DNA of 64,000 nucleotides, taken from positions 1-64,000 of the forward strand of contig CAKPNI010000004.1 of assembly GCA_934168355.1 (NCBI GenBank), read 5' to 3'. This DNA is from an uncultured Clostridia bacterium (GTDB lineage Bacteria; Bacillota; Clostridia; TANB77; CAG-508). Made by a program: the position numbers and the translations under genes. The notes below the pieces were generated by a model, which did no database searches, was not told the origin of the DNA, and saw nothing but the letters and a program-made list of their open reading frames with translations. Every line of letters starts with the position of its first letter. The first letter of the stretch is position 1. Shown here in pieces: positions 39,667 to 49,121 of this stretch.

Positions 39667-40144
39667 TTTCTTTTTCCTCCGTGCTCTTTTCTTCACTATT
39701 TTCTTTATCAATAGTTTTAACCTCGTTATCTAACCTTATCATTTCTTCTTCCTTCAAATCCAAGATGTTTAAATATTCTTTTATTCTTTGCCTTTTAGTT
39801 TCCTTTTCATCTAAATCCCCCTCTTGCTGAGGTGTTTGAAAGCTTTTCATATCATCATCTAAACGTTCTCTATTTTCCTTTTCAATATCATCTTGAGTTT
39901 TCACTTTAACATCTTGTCTTATTTTGGAATAATCTTCATTGGTTAATTCCTCTTGGTTTAATTCCTCTATGACATTATCAATAAGTGTTCTTCTTTCTTC
40001 TTTTTGTTCTGGTGTTTGGAATTTTGGTGCCGAGCTGTTTTTTTTCTCATCTTTATTTTCTTCACTCCATTTTTCATACTCTTCTTTTGTAACTCTCACA
40101 ACCTCGCCATATTCATTTATAATAAAATTTTTTTCTTCTCTCAT
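39656..40144 (-). CDS. hypothetical charged protein, 162 aa
   Basis: Begins MREEKNFIINEYGEVVRVT, then highly charged and predicted largely helical/disordered (Glu, Lys, Asp, Gln). It has its own promoter. It lies with its partner between hrcA and grpE, breaking the usual hrcA-grpE-dnaK order. Function unknown. Confidence 0.6.
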   Translation of the reverse strand: MREEKNFIINEYGEVVRVTKEEYEKWSEENKDEKKNSSAPKFQTPEQKEERRTLIDNVIEELNQEELTNEDYSKIRQDVKVKTQDDIEKENRERLDDDMKSFQTPQQEGDLDEKETKRQRIKEYLNILDLKEEEMIRLDNEVKTIDKENSEEKSTEEKENGR

Positions 40145-40190
40145 TTTTTTCTCCTCTATATTTTTTTATTATTAATATTGTGTTAGTTAT

Positions 40191-40219
40191 ATTCTATATT
40201 TTATTCATTTTATTGTCAA
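40191..40219 (-). promoter_or_regulatory. sigma-A promoter of the two hypothetical genes
   Basis: On the minus strand TTGACA, 17-bp spacer, TAGAAT. Confidence 0.7.
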
Positions 40220-40468
40220 CAAATTTTATAATGTTTTCTGTGATTCGTAATAAAATTTTAAAAAATGTAGAGTAGGTTTCAAAATAGATATCATTACGAA
40301 TTGCAGTTATGTTTTTTATACATTTTTGTTATTGAATTTGTATCAAAAAGATGCGTTTTCTAATATTTTTAATACAAATTCTATAACTTTACAAATACAA
40401 TTAAACATTATCTATTATTTGTAAATTATTTTTTTCATAAAAAATAAAGCCTTGCCTAACACAAGACT
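40220..40468. other. intergenic region with two separated inverted repeats
   Basis: No ORF with a ribosome site. ATTCGTAAT (40243) pairs with ATTACGAAT (40293), and GAATTTGTAT (40334) pairs with ATACAAATTC (40372). A terminator-like AAAGCCTTGC / CAAGACTTT hairpin lies next to the hrcA stop. No known riboswitch recognised. Confidence 0.4.
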
Positions 40469-41482
40469 TTATTCCTTATTCTCCTCATTCAATTTCTTAC
40501 TAATATACTTCATAACAGAAATAACCTTAGAATAATCCATTCTCTTAGGACCAATAATACCAATAGTACCCATATCCTTATTACCAATCTTATGCTTAAA
40601 AGTAACAACACTAAAATCCTTAAGTTGTTCCTTCTCATCCTCTCCACCGATATAAACATTAATATCTTCAGCAAAACCAGAATTAAGCATATCTGCAATA
40701 AGTTCCTTTTCATCTAAAATATTCATAAAATTCTTAGCAACCTGAAGAGAATTAAATTCTGGCAAATCTAATTCTTTTCTAGCGCCTTGAAGATGAATTT
40801 CAGTTTCCTCAAATAAAACCTTCTTAATTTGAGTAATTATAGGCTTAATTACTCCAACCATGCCTTTCATCTCATTATACAAATAATCTTCCAAAGGCTG
40901 GTTTATAGTTTCAATTGGTTTACCTTTAAGTTTATTATTAAACATATAATTTATAGTTTCAACTTGTTTTTCAGTAACATCTTCATCAAATTTTATAATA
41001 GTTTCTTTAACCATTCCTGTATCTGTCATAATAACCGCCAAAATCATTCTTGAGCCTAATAATACAAATTTAATTTCCTTAATAATTTGTTCATCCGTTT
41101 TTGGTCCTATTGTAACAGTAGTATAATGAGTTATTTCAGAAATAGTACTAGCCGTTATTTTAGTTAAATCTTCAATTTCATTAACCTTTGTTTCAAGCTT
41201 ATCGCTTATGTATTTAACTTCTTCTAAGCTTATGTTATCATCTTTAAGTAATTCGTCAACATAGTATCTATAACCTTTTGCTGATGGTACTCTTCCACTA
41301 GATGTATGCATTTTGTCAAGTAAGCCTTTTTTCTCAAGGTCTGCCATTTCATTTCTTATTGTTGCGCTACTGCATTCTAAGCCATATTTACTTATTAAAG
41401 CATTTGAGCTTACTGGTTCTGCAGTGTTAATATATTCTTCAACTATTGCTTGCAAAACCTTTTTCTTTCTATCATCTAGCAT
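40469..41482 (-). CDS. hrcA: heat-inducible repressor HrcA
   Basis: 337 aa. N-terminal winged helix (LDDRKKKVLQAIVEEYINTAEPVSS; SSATIRNEMADLEKKG) binds CIRCE and represses the dnaK operon; its folding depends on GroEL. The C-terminal block has GTIGIIGPKRMDYSKVI. Full length. Separated from grpE by two unrelated genes; no CIRCE was seen in front of hrcA itself. Confidence 0.95.
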   Translation of the reverse strand: MLDDRKKKVLQAIVEEYINTAEPVSSNALISKYGLECSSATIRNEMADLEKKGLLDKMHTSSGRVPSAKGYRYYVDELLKDDNISLEEVKYISDKLETKVNEIEDLTKITASTISEITHYTTVTIGPKTDEQIIKEIKFVLLGSRMILAVIMTDTGMVKETIIKFDEDVTEKQVETINYMFNNKLKGKPIETINQPLEDYLYNEMKGMVGVIKPIITQIKKVLFEETEIHLQGARKELDLPEFNSLQVAKNFMNILDEKELIADMLNSGFAEDINVYIGGEDEKEQLKDFSVVTFKHKIGNKDMGTIGIIGPKRMDYSKVISVMKYISKKLNEENKE

Positions 41483-41498
41483 TTTCTTCCCCTCTTTT

Positions 41499-43805
41499 CT
41501 ATTTTATTTCATTTAAATTAATATTTTTTATTACAATATTTGAAAAATCATCATCTTCCTCAAATTGTAATTTGTTTATTTCTCTTGTTTTATCTTCATG
41601 TACAGTTACATTTGATAAATCCACTAAAATTTTATTTGATAAATTCATACCAAGTGGTAATGTCATGTTTTTATTATCAAAGAATATGATATTTGTAAAT
41701 GCAATATAATTTGTTCCTTTTGGTAATTTTATTTTATACAAATATAATTTATCAATATTTTTTTCTTGTTTCAAAAATTCATCTACTTCTTTTTCAGAAT
41801 CAAGCGAAACTGCTTCAAATGTGTTGAATTCTAGTTTTTCGGTGCTTGCTTTATATACATACATATCCTCTGGTAAGGAATTCTTTGTTATAGCACTTTT
41901 TAAGTCTTTTATAACTCTTTCTAGATTTCTTTTTAGTTCTAATCCTCTTGTTTCTTTTTTTACTTCAAGTATTTCAACTCTATCACGAGGTTGTTCTCTA
42001 TGTGTCTTATTTCCTAATGTTCTTTCTTTGTTATTTGTTTGTCTTATTCTTCCAAAAATATTGAAAATGTCGTCATCATCCTCTTCTAGGTCTTCGCCTT
42101 TTGCTCTCGCAAGCTTAATCTTTTTTAGTTTTTCAGATATTTCTTTATTTTCGGCAAGTTTTAAATTCATTCTGTTTAAAAGTGGTAAAATATCTGTTGT
42201 TGCAATAAAGCAACTATCTAGTTCAGAGTCTGTTAGTTTGTTTCTTTGGAACTTATCTGCTTCTATTCCGAATTCTTCAAAATCATCCTCATAATTAAAT
42301 ACTTTTTCTAATTTTTTTACATTAAATTCTTCTTCTTCTCCCTCATCTAATGATGCAACTGCATCCTTATTTGAGTATTTCCAGAATTCGAAAATGCTCT
42401 TTTTGTGTTTATTTATCTCATCTATGTAATTACTTGCATTTTCAATTTTCTTTTTAAGGTTTTTGTTCTTTAGTTTTAAAGCATTTATATCCATTACAAT
42501 TTTGTTTGCTTCATCTTCTTTTCCTTCTAGTTCTTTAAAACTTTGTTCAAGTTCATATAAAGTATAATTTTTTTGCTCCATTTTAAATTTTTCTTGTTTA
42601 TGTTTTACTTTTCTTTCTGGCTTTTCTGCTTTTTCCTCTTTTTTACTCATCTGTTTTACAGATTTACCTGAACTTGTCTTTTTTCCCCCAAACTTGAAGA
42701 AATATTTAACTTTGCCAAAAAACGTTTTTTTGCACTCTAAAAATGTTGTTATTTGTTTTTCTTTCGCCATATATTCTTCTTCTAGTGATTTTGCTTCTTT
42801 TTGTAATTTTTCTAATTTTACTTTTAATTCATCTAAATCATCAATAGTCTTATTTTTTAGGCTTACAGATTTTAGATATTGTTGCATTATAAATTCTGGT
42901 AATACCCTATATTTTACATTTGAATTATCTAAGTAAAACTCTAAACTTCCATTTTCATTAATGTTTGTACTAAATTTATAGTAACGAGGAAGTTCTGTTT
43001 GTAATATAAATAATGCTTTTACTAATTTATAAAATTTTGCAGCTTCTTTTTCATCTTCTAACTTTACTTTATATAAAGTTTTTATTTTATCAAAAAGCTC
43101 TGTTTCTCCAATAATATTTAAACTTACATCGTCTTTTTTGTTCCATACTTCATATATTGTAGGATAGTCTTTTGTAAATAGCCATAAGTAGTTTTCTAAA
43201 TCTTTTATCTCGTCTTTTCTTAAAATTTTACCATCATAATCTACTAAACTTACAGGAACGAATATCTTATCATTTTTCTTGTTTGCAATTTTTCTTTTTA
43301 ACACATAGAAAAATGTAGAATAGTCTGTATCATCTGTTGGAACTATCATAAAGTATTTATTAGATATTTCAGAATAATATATTTGCCACAAATAATTTCC
43401 TGTAAATTTCACTTTAAAAGGTAATTCTTTTGATAGCATCTTTTGCTCAGCTTCTACATTTTCTATTTGTGGTATGCTTACTTTATTTAACATATTTAAA
43501 AATTCGGTAAAATTCATTAAATTTTCCTCATTTTTAGAATCTAAATAATAGCATAATGGCATTGCTTTTTCGTATTTTTCTTTTATTGTATTTATTCTGT
43601 TGGTTGGTGAAAGTAATATTTCAATATCATTTACATTTATAAATCTATATTGCTTATATTTTTTTTCATCATATCCTCTTAAAGTCCTAAAATTTATGTC
43701 TGAATATTCTTTTAATGACTTTGGTATTTTTTCCAAATCAAGTCCAATATAATCCAACTTTTCTTTTAATTTAGAATCCACTTCTGTTTTTTTCTTTCTA
43801 GGCAA
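41499..43805 (-). CDS. large coiled-coil hypothetical protein, 768 aa
   Basis: Soluble. Opens PRKKKTEVDSKLKEKLDYIG; a mixed alpha/beta N-half, a long central coiled coil (about residues 310-470, Lys/Glu-rich), and a C-terminal domain (KNMTLPLGMNLSNKILVDLS). No catalytic motif recognised. It is 17 bp upstream of hrcA on the same strand and 28 bp after metG, so it is probably part of a metG-x-hrcA transcript. Function unknown. Confidence 0.65.
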   Translation of the reverse strand: MPRKKKTEVDSKLKEKLDYIGLDLEKIPKSLKEYSDINFRTLRGYDEKKYKQYRFINVNDIEILLSPTNRINTIKEKYEKAMPLCYYLDSKNEENLMNFTEFLNMLNKVSIPQIENVEAEQKMLSKELPFKVKFTGNYLWQIYYSEISNKYFMIVPTDDTDYSTFFYVLKRKIANKKNDKIFVPVSLVDYDGKILRKDEIKDLENYLWLFTKDYPTIYEVWNKKDDVSLNIIGETELFDKIKTLYKVKLEDEKEAAKFYKLVKALFILQTELPRYYKFSTNINENGSLEFYLDNSNVKYRVLPEFIMQQYLKSVSLKNKTIDDLDELKVKLEKLQKEAKSLEEEYMAKEKQITTFLECKKTFFGKVKYFFKFGGKKTSSGKSVKQMSKKEEKAEKPERKVKHKQEKFKMEQKNYTLYELEQSFKELEGKEDEANKIVMDINALKLKNKNLKKKIENASNYIDEINKHKKSIFEFWKYSNKDAVASLDEGEEEEFNVKKLEKVFNYEDDFEEFGIEADKFQRNKLTDSELDSCFIATTDILPLLNRMNLKLAENKEISEKLKKIKLARAKGEDLEEDDDDIFNIFGRIRQTNNKERTLGNKTHREQPRDRVEILEVKKETRGLELKRNLERVIKDLKSAITKNSLPEDMYVYKASTEKLEFNTFEAVSLDSEKEVDEFLKQEKNIDKLYLYKIKLPKGTNYIAFTNIIFFDNKNMTLPLGMNLSNKILVDLSNVTVHEDKTREINKLQFEEDDDFSNIVIKNINLNEIK

Positions 43806-43832
43806 TTTACATACTTCCTCTCTTTAGGTCTT

Positions 43833-45407
43833 TTAATTTTTCATTTTATTTTTTATAAATTCAATTTCTTCTTCTGCATTTAGTCTCATAAATAAAGGCT
43901 CACCTTTTTCAATTACTTTTGTATTTTCTATTTTTTCATAATTATCAAGGCTTTCCCATGTCTTTAATTCTGGATTTGCTATGCCTAATTGGTTAAACAT
44001 TTTTTCAGATGTTGATTCCATAAATGGACTAATTAGAATTGCTATTCTTCTTAAATTTTCAATTAAGTGATATATACAAGCTTCAAGCTTTTCCTTGTTC
44101 TCTTCTTTTGCCAATACCCAAGGTGATGTTTCATCTATATATTTATTTGTTCTTGAAACTAAGCTCCATATTTCTTGAAGTGAATTTGATATTTCAAATT
44201 CTTCAAATGTTTTCTCAAATTTAGATGTTACATTTTTTGCAAATTCTTCTAATTCTTTATCTACATCATTTTTGCAACCATTGTATTTTGGAACAACTCC
44301 GCCAAAATATTTGTTACACATTGCAATTGTTCTATTTAATAAATTTCCTAGGTCATTTGATAAATCGAAATTGTATCTTTCTACAAATTCTTCTGGAGAA
44401 AACACACCATCTGTTGAAACTGGCATTTCTCTAAGTAGGAAATAACGCGTTGCATCTAATCCATATCTATCAATTAATAATTCTGGATAGATTACATTTC
44501 CTTTTGATTTTGACATTTTTCCGTCTTTCATCATTATCCAGTTATGGACAAATATTTGCTTTGGAAGTGGTAAGTCTAATGCCATTAGGAATATTGGCCA
44601 ATATATTAAATGGAATCTTGCTATGTCTTTTCCAACTATATGTAAATTAGCTGGCCAGAATTTTTTGAATAATTCATCATTTTCTGATTCGTATCCAAGT
44701 GCTGTTAAGTAATTTGTTAAGGCATCAAGCCATACATATATTACATGTTTTGGGTCTTTTAATACTTTTATTCCCCAGTCAAATGTTGTACGAGTTACAC
44801 ATAAGTCCTCTAATCCCGGTTTTATGAAGTTATTTATCATTTCTGTTTTTCTATAATCTGGCTTTATAAAATCTGGATGTTCTTCATAGTATTTTAATAG
44901 TCTTGGTGCATATTTTTTCATGTTGAAGAAGTAACATTCTTCTTTCATCAATTTTACTTCTCTTCCACAATCTGGGCATTTTCCATCTACTAGTTGTGTT
45001 TTTGTAAAATAACTTTCACATGGTACACAATACCAACCTTCATATTCTCCTTTATAGATATCTCCTTGGTCCATTAATCTATCAAATATTTTTTGTACTA
45101 CTTTTTCGTGTCTGTCTTCAGTTGTTCTTATGAAATCATCATAATTTATATCCATTAATTTCCACAAGTCTTTTGCTGCTTTTGCTGCTTCGTCTACATA
45201 TTCTTGTGGTTTCATATTTTGTTTTTTGGCTACTTCTTCTATTTTTTGTCCGTGTTCATCTGTTCCTGTTAGTAAATATGTTTCATATCCTCTTAATGTT
45301 TTGTATCTTTTTATTGTGTCTGCTAAGACTGTTGTATAGGCTGTTCCTATGTGAAATTTTCCGCTTGGGTAATATATTGGTGTTGTTAAATAATATGTTT
45401 TTTTCAT
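43833..45407 (-). CDS. metG: methionyl-tRNA synthetase
   Basis: 524 aa class I synthetase. HIGH-type motif in [20 protein letters not shown] loop [12 protein letters not shown], zinc-finger pair CVPCESY and CPDCGREV, anticodon-recognition helices. It lacks the C-terminal Trbp111-like tRNA-binding domain that longer bacterial forms carry. The start is set at MKKTYYL with a GGGAAAG site. No T-box leader is seen upstream. Confidence 0.95.
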   Translation of the reverse strand: MKKTYYLTTPIYYPSGKFHIGTAYTTVLADTIKRYKTLRGYETYLLTGTDEHGQKIEEVAKKQNMKPQEYVDEAAKAAKDLWKLMDINYDDFIRTTEDRHEKVVQKIFDRLMDQGDIYKGEYEGWYCVPCESYFTKTQLVDGKCPDCGREVKLMKEECYFFNMKKYAPRLLKYYEEHPDFIKPDYRKTEMINNFIKPGLEDLCVTRTTFDWGIKVLKDPKHVIYVWLDALTNYLTALGYESENDELFKKFWPANLHIVGKDIARFHLIYWPIFLMALDLPLPKQIFVHNWIMMKDGKMSKSKGNVIYPELLIDRYGLDATRYFLLREMPVSTDGVFSPEEFVERYNFDLSNDLGNLLNRTIAMCNKYFGGVVPKYNGCKNDVDKELEEFAKNVTSKFEKTFEEFEISNSLQEIWSLVSRTNKYIDETSPWVLAKEENKEKLEACIYHLIENLRRIAILISPFMESTSEKMFNQLGIANPELKTWESLDNYEKIENTKVIEKGEPLFMRLNAEEEIEFIKNKMKN

Positions 45408-45482
45408 AATCTTTCCCGCCTTTCTCTTCAAATATTTTACATTATAATATAATTTTGTAAAAATTTCAATCCTTTTTTCGTA

Positions 45483-45520
45483 TTAGGGACGGTTCTTTTC
45501 GCGAAAAGAACCGTCCCCAA
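45483..45520. repeat. GGGGACGGTTC palindrome, copy 8
   Basis: TTAGGGACGGTTCTTTTCGC / GCGAAAAGAACCGTCCCCAA, one mismatch, 10 bp past the spoIIE stop. Confidence 0.85.
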
Positions 45521-45529
45521 TCTAAAAAA

Positions 45530-47962
45530 TCACATTTTCTTTATAAATTTACAAACCACAACACTCATATCATCCTTAATTTTTCCAAAATTATTATCAA
45601 CTGACTCATTCAAAATAATATCAGCAATCTTTTGTGGATTTGTAACTTCCATATCCTCTAAAAGGTATTTAACCCATAATTCCTTATTTTTATACTCAAT
45701 ATTAGAATCCAAAATTCCATCACTACACATAACAATAATATCATTATTTTCGATATCTTTATCAAAAACATCTGTACTTGCACTCTTTACAATTCCAGCA
45801 GGTAATGTAAGTGATTTTATTATTTGAATTTTTCTATTATTTTTTATGTATGTAGGACATGCTCCATTTTTTATAAACTCAATATTTCCTTTATACAAAT
45901 CAACTATTGCAATATCTAATGTTGCAAAAACATCATCTGCTACATTTAGTAAATTTGCATTTATTAAGTCTACTGATGTATTTCTTTCAAAGCCTGAATT
46001 TAATAGTCTTTTAAGCATTGATGTAACAATTTGGCTACTTTTTCTGGCCTCTGGTCCTGAACCCATTCCATCACTTATTGCTATTAAGCATTTTCCGTCT
46101 TTTAATTTTGTTTGTATTATGCTATCTCCTGAAACTGACATATTGTCTTTTATTGCTATACTATGTCCCACATCTAATATGTACTTGTCATCTGATAAAA
46201 GTAAATATCTTTCTGAATTTTCACTTTTTATCTCATTTTTTTCTTGTAAAATGACTTTTTCTTCTAATACTTTACTTATTATATTTGTTATAATGTTTTC
46301 TACATCTTCATTTTCATTTTTTTCAATATATAACTCAATTTTATATCTATCATTTTCTTTTTTATTTATAACTAAGTCTTGTACCAATATTTCTTTTTGT
46401 TTTAAAAGCAATGTTATTTGTTCTCTTTTTTCATTAAATAAATCATTTTGTGTTAGCTCATTTTCCATATTATCGGCTATTTCCGAAATTGCTTTTGATA
46501 CACCATTTAGCTGAGTTTCGAAGTTTCTTTTTTCTTCATTTAATCTTTCTGACCATATGAAATTCATTTTGCTTATTCTAAATGCTGAATTTATTGCTTC
46601 CATCATTTTTTCTACATCTCTTGTTGTTTTTTCGTCATTTTTGTCAAATCCTACGACGTAGTTATTGTTTCTTGCTAGAATTCTTAGTAAATCGCTTTCT
46701 CTTATAAATTGTTTTTCCATAAGCTCTAAAAATATGTCATCTACTATTTTTCCGTCTACATTTTCTATTGTGTCATATAAGATATTTTCTTCCATATATT
46801 CTATATTATTTAACAATTCAGTTATGAATTTCTGTTTATTTTTTTCCTTTATATCATCTTCTGTAATAGCAGTTGCTGCAACATTTTTGTATGTATCTGC
46901 CATATCTTTTACAACTTTTGATACATTGTTCAATTTGCTTACTGTCTCTTTGCTTCTATTTAAACCTCTATTCGTTCCAGCTGGTAAGAATTTATCTTTT
47001 CCTATTATATTTTCTATATTTAAATTGATATTTTTTGGAACTGCTAAAAGTGCAATTCCTGCAATTAGTATTTCTTTAAATAATATTAGATTTTGTACCA
47101 TTCCATTTGCTACATATGAAAGTATTACATTTCCAAGTACAAATCCTGCAATTACTCCTATTTTACCGAATTTGTTTAATATTCCTGCAATCATTCCTGA
47201 TATTGCATATGCAGCCACCACTATTGGCTCATTGTTTGCAATTATTCCAAGTGTTACTCCTATTGTTGCCCCAGCTGTCGTTCCTATTAGTATTCCATTT
47301 TTCCAGCCTAATACTAATACAATAAATATTGATAGGACATTTCTTATAGAAAATCCAAAGATGCTTAAATCTCCTAGGCTACATAATGCAATTGATAGAA
47401 GTAAGCTTGTTCCCAATACTTCTTCTATTGAAAATGCCATTTTTTCGTTGTAGCTTGTAATTACTGTAAGTGAATTTGCAAATATTTTGTAAAAAATTAC
47501 TGCAACTATTGACATTGCTATTGCTGTTAATACATCATAGATTAAAAATTGTGTCATTAATATTTTGGCTATATTTACAATTAAACTCGAAAAAAATATT
47601 CTTCTGGATAACATTACTTTTTCATTTCTACTTACATCATTGTATTTCGGCTCTCTTATAAAAATGCTTGCAAAGAATATTAATAATGTAACAATTAAGC
47701 TTATGGTTCCATTTAATCCTGATGTTATTCCATTTCCTATTAGTGCTAAGCCTATTACTGCAATTATTGGGATTTCATTTGCTATGCTTGCTCCTATTAT
47801 TGCTAGGCTAAATGGAGATATATTGTATCCCATATTTACCATTGATACCATTAAAGTTACTATATATAAAATTATATACTTTTTTGAAATTACATTGGCT
47901 AATATATTTTTTTTGCCGTTTTCTTCTTTTGTTTTTTCTGTTTCAGTTATATTTTGAAACAC
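45530..47962 (-). CDS. spoIIE: stage II sporulation protein E
   Basis: About 810 aa. N-terminal block of roughly ten membrane helices, a central oligomerisation region, and a C-terminal PP2C phosphatase (CLIAISDGMGSGPEARKSSQ; IIVMCSDGILDSN). It dephosphorylates SpoIIAA to activate sigma-F in the forespore. The preferred start is a GTG (VFQNITETEK) with GAGGTGG upstream; an ATG 30 bp earlier also fits. The TGA stop is in the expected place. Marks the organism as spore-forming. Confidence 0.93.
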   Translation of the reverse strand: MFQNITETEKTKEENGKKNILANVISKKYIILYIVTLMVSMVNMGYNISPFSLAIIGASIANEIPIIAVIGLALIGNGITSGLNGTISLIVTLLIFFASIFIREPKYNDVSRNEKVMLSRRIFFSSLIVNIAKILMTQFLIYDVLTAIAMSIVAVIFYKIFANSLTVITSYNEKMAFSIEEVLGTSLLLSIALCSLGDLSIFGFSIRNVLSIFIVLVLGWKNGILIGTTAGATIGVTLGIIANNEPIVVAAYAISGMIAGILNKFGKIGVIAGFVLGNVILSYVANGMVQNLILFKEILIAGIALLAVPKNINLNIENIIGKDKFLPAGTNRGLNRSKETVSKLNNVSKVVKDMADTYKNVAATAITEDDIKEKNKQKFITELLNNIEYMEENILYDTIENVDGKIVDDIFLELMEKQFIRESDLLRILARNNNYVVGFDKNDEKTTRDVEKMMEAINSAFRISKMNFIWSERLNEEKRNFETQLNGVSKAISEIADNMENELTQNDLFNEKREQITLLLKQKEILVQDLVINKKENDRYKIELYIEKNENEDVENIITNIISKVLEEKVILQEKNEIKSENSERYLLLSDDKYILDVGHSIAIKDNMSVSGDSIIQTKLKDGKCLIAISDGMGSGPEARKSSQIVTSMLKRLLNSGFERNTSVDLINANLLNVADDVFATLDIAIVDLYKGNIEFIKNGACPTYIKNNRKIQIIKSLTLPAGIVKSASTDVFDKDIENNDIIVMCSDGILDSNIEYKNKELWVKYLLEDMEVTNPQKIADIILNESVDNNFGKIKDDMSVVVCKFIKKM

Positions 47963-48226
47963 TTTTACCACCTCTTCTTTTTTTAATAACATTTTACTAC
48001 TTGTCCTTTGATTTTTTTGTCTTTTTTAGTATGCTAGTTAAAAAAAGTTTTCTACATATATTGCCTTTTTTATACTACCTTCCCTTTCTTCTTTGGTTAT
48101 GTGGTTTTTATTTTATTATAGATTGTCGAAAAATACAATATTTTTTTGGAAAAAAGCAAAATAAGTAATGCAAAAAAATAAAATGTACAAAATCTGCACA
48201 CTTTATTTTTTGCATTAGTTAAATTT

Positions 48227-48583
48227 TTATTTAACCTTAAAAGCCCTACCATCATACTTATCCAAAAATTCCTTAATACTGCCATTCACCAATCTACTAA
48301 AAGATATTCCAGTTTCATCTCTTAACCTAATTAATTCATCAAAAAATTCTTTTCTAAATAATATAGAACGATAAATCGAGTCTGTTTTATAAGGTTTCTT
48401 ATAAAATTTAATTTTATCTTTATGAAGCAACATTGTTTCTACACAAATATTTACCAATTTGCTTACAGATGCATCATATACATTGTCACACAAATATTGT
48501 AATTTACTGTACAAATCTTCATCTATATGTAAACTTCTTGTCTCATTTTCATCTTTCTTATATAGTCTTTGTATTGGTTCCAT
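48227..48583 (-). CDS. putative ribbon-helix-helix protein with two tandem domains
   Basis: 118 aa from ATG 48583 with AGGAGG upstream. Two successive segments look like Arc/CopG ribbon-helix-helix units: TRSLHIDEDLYSKLQYLCD with SVSKLVNICVETML, and YRSILFRKEFFDELIRLRD with SFSRLVNGSIKEFL. A single chain could therefore form the usual dimeric fold. Targets unknown. Predicted by pattern only. Confidence 0.5.
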   Translation of the reverse strand: MEPIQRLYKKDENETRSLHIDEDLYSKLQYLCDNVYDASVSKLVNICVETMLLHKDKIKFYKKPYKTDSIYRSILFRKEFFDELIRLRDETGISFSRLVNGSIKEFLDKYDGRAFKVK

Positions 48584-48745
48584 ATTGTACCTCCTGTTAT
48601 ACAATAATATATTAAAATTATATAAAATTATTTCATCGAATTATACTAATAATTCCAGTGTATCATTGTATACCAATCGGTTCACATTTAAAATAAAAAG
48701 CACCTACCGATTTACTCGATATAGTGCTTTTTATTTTATTCATTT

Positions 48746-49033
48746 TTATTCAGTAACTTCTGGTTCAATTTCATTGTTTTCTTCCGTTTGGTTATTTTCA
48801 GTATCATCATTTGAAGTTTCTGCTTTGTTTTCTCCTGTTGTATTTTCAGCTTCATTTGGTGTTTCAGTAGTATTTTCTTCAGTATTTGTTTGTTCTTGTG
48901 CAGCTGAAGTATTATTTGTTTCATTTGAATTTTTATCAGATTTATTCATCCAAACAATTCCTACAATTAATAATATTAAAATTACTACCATTGCTAAAAT
49001 TTTTAATAATTCAATTTTTGTGTCTTTGTCCAT
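48746..49033 (-). CDS. small anchored protein with Thr/Glu/Asn-rich tail
   Basis: 95 aa. Short N-terminus, one membrane helix (LAMVVILILLIVGIVWM), then about 65 residues of Asn/Thr/Glu-rich low complexity, presumably outside the cell. No family recognised. AGAGGAAGAG ribosome site; hairpin AAAAGCAC / GTGCTTTT (about 48696-48733) downstream. Confidence 0.6.
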   Translation of the reverse strand: MDKDTKIELLKILAMVVILILLIVGIVWMNKSDKNSNETNNTSAAQEQTNTEENTTETPNEAENTTGENKAETSNDDTENNQTEENNEIEPEVTE

Positions 49034-49121
49034 TTTCTCTTCCTCTTTCTTTTTATTTTTTTACAATTTTAGCATAAAGATTTTTCTTTGACAAGTATTA
49101 ATTTTATATTTCACAAAATGT

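Noticed and set aside
45408..45482. T-box leader upstream of metG.
   Set aside because: Only about 75 bp separate metG from the next palindrome, with no specifier loop or TGGN T-box sequence.
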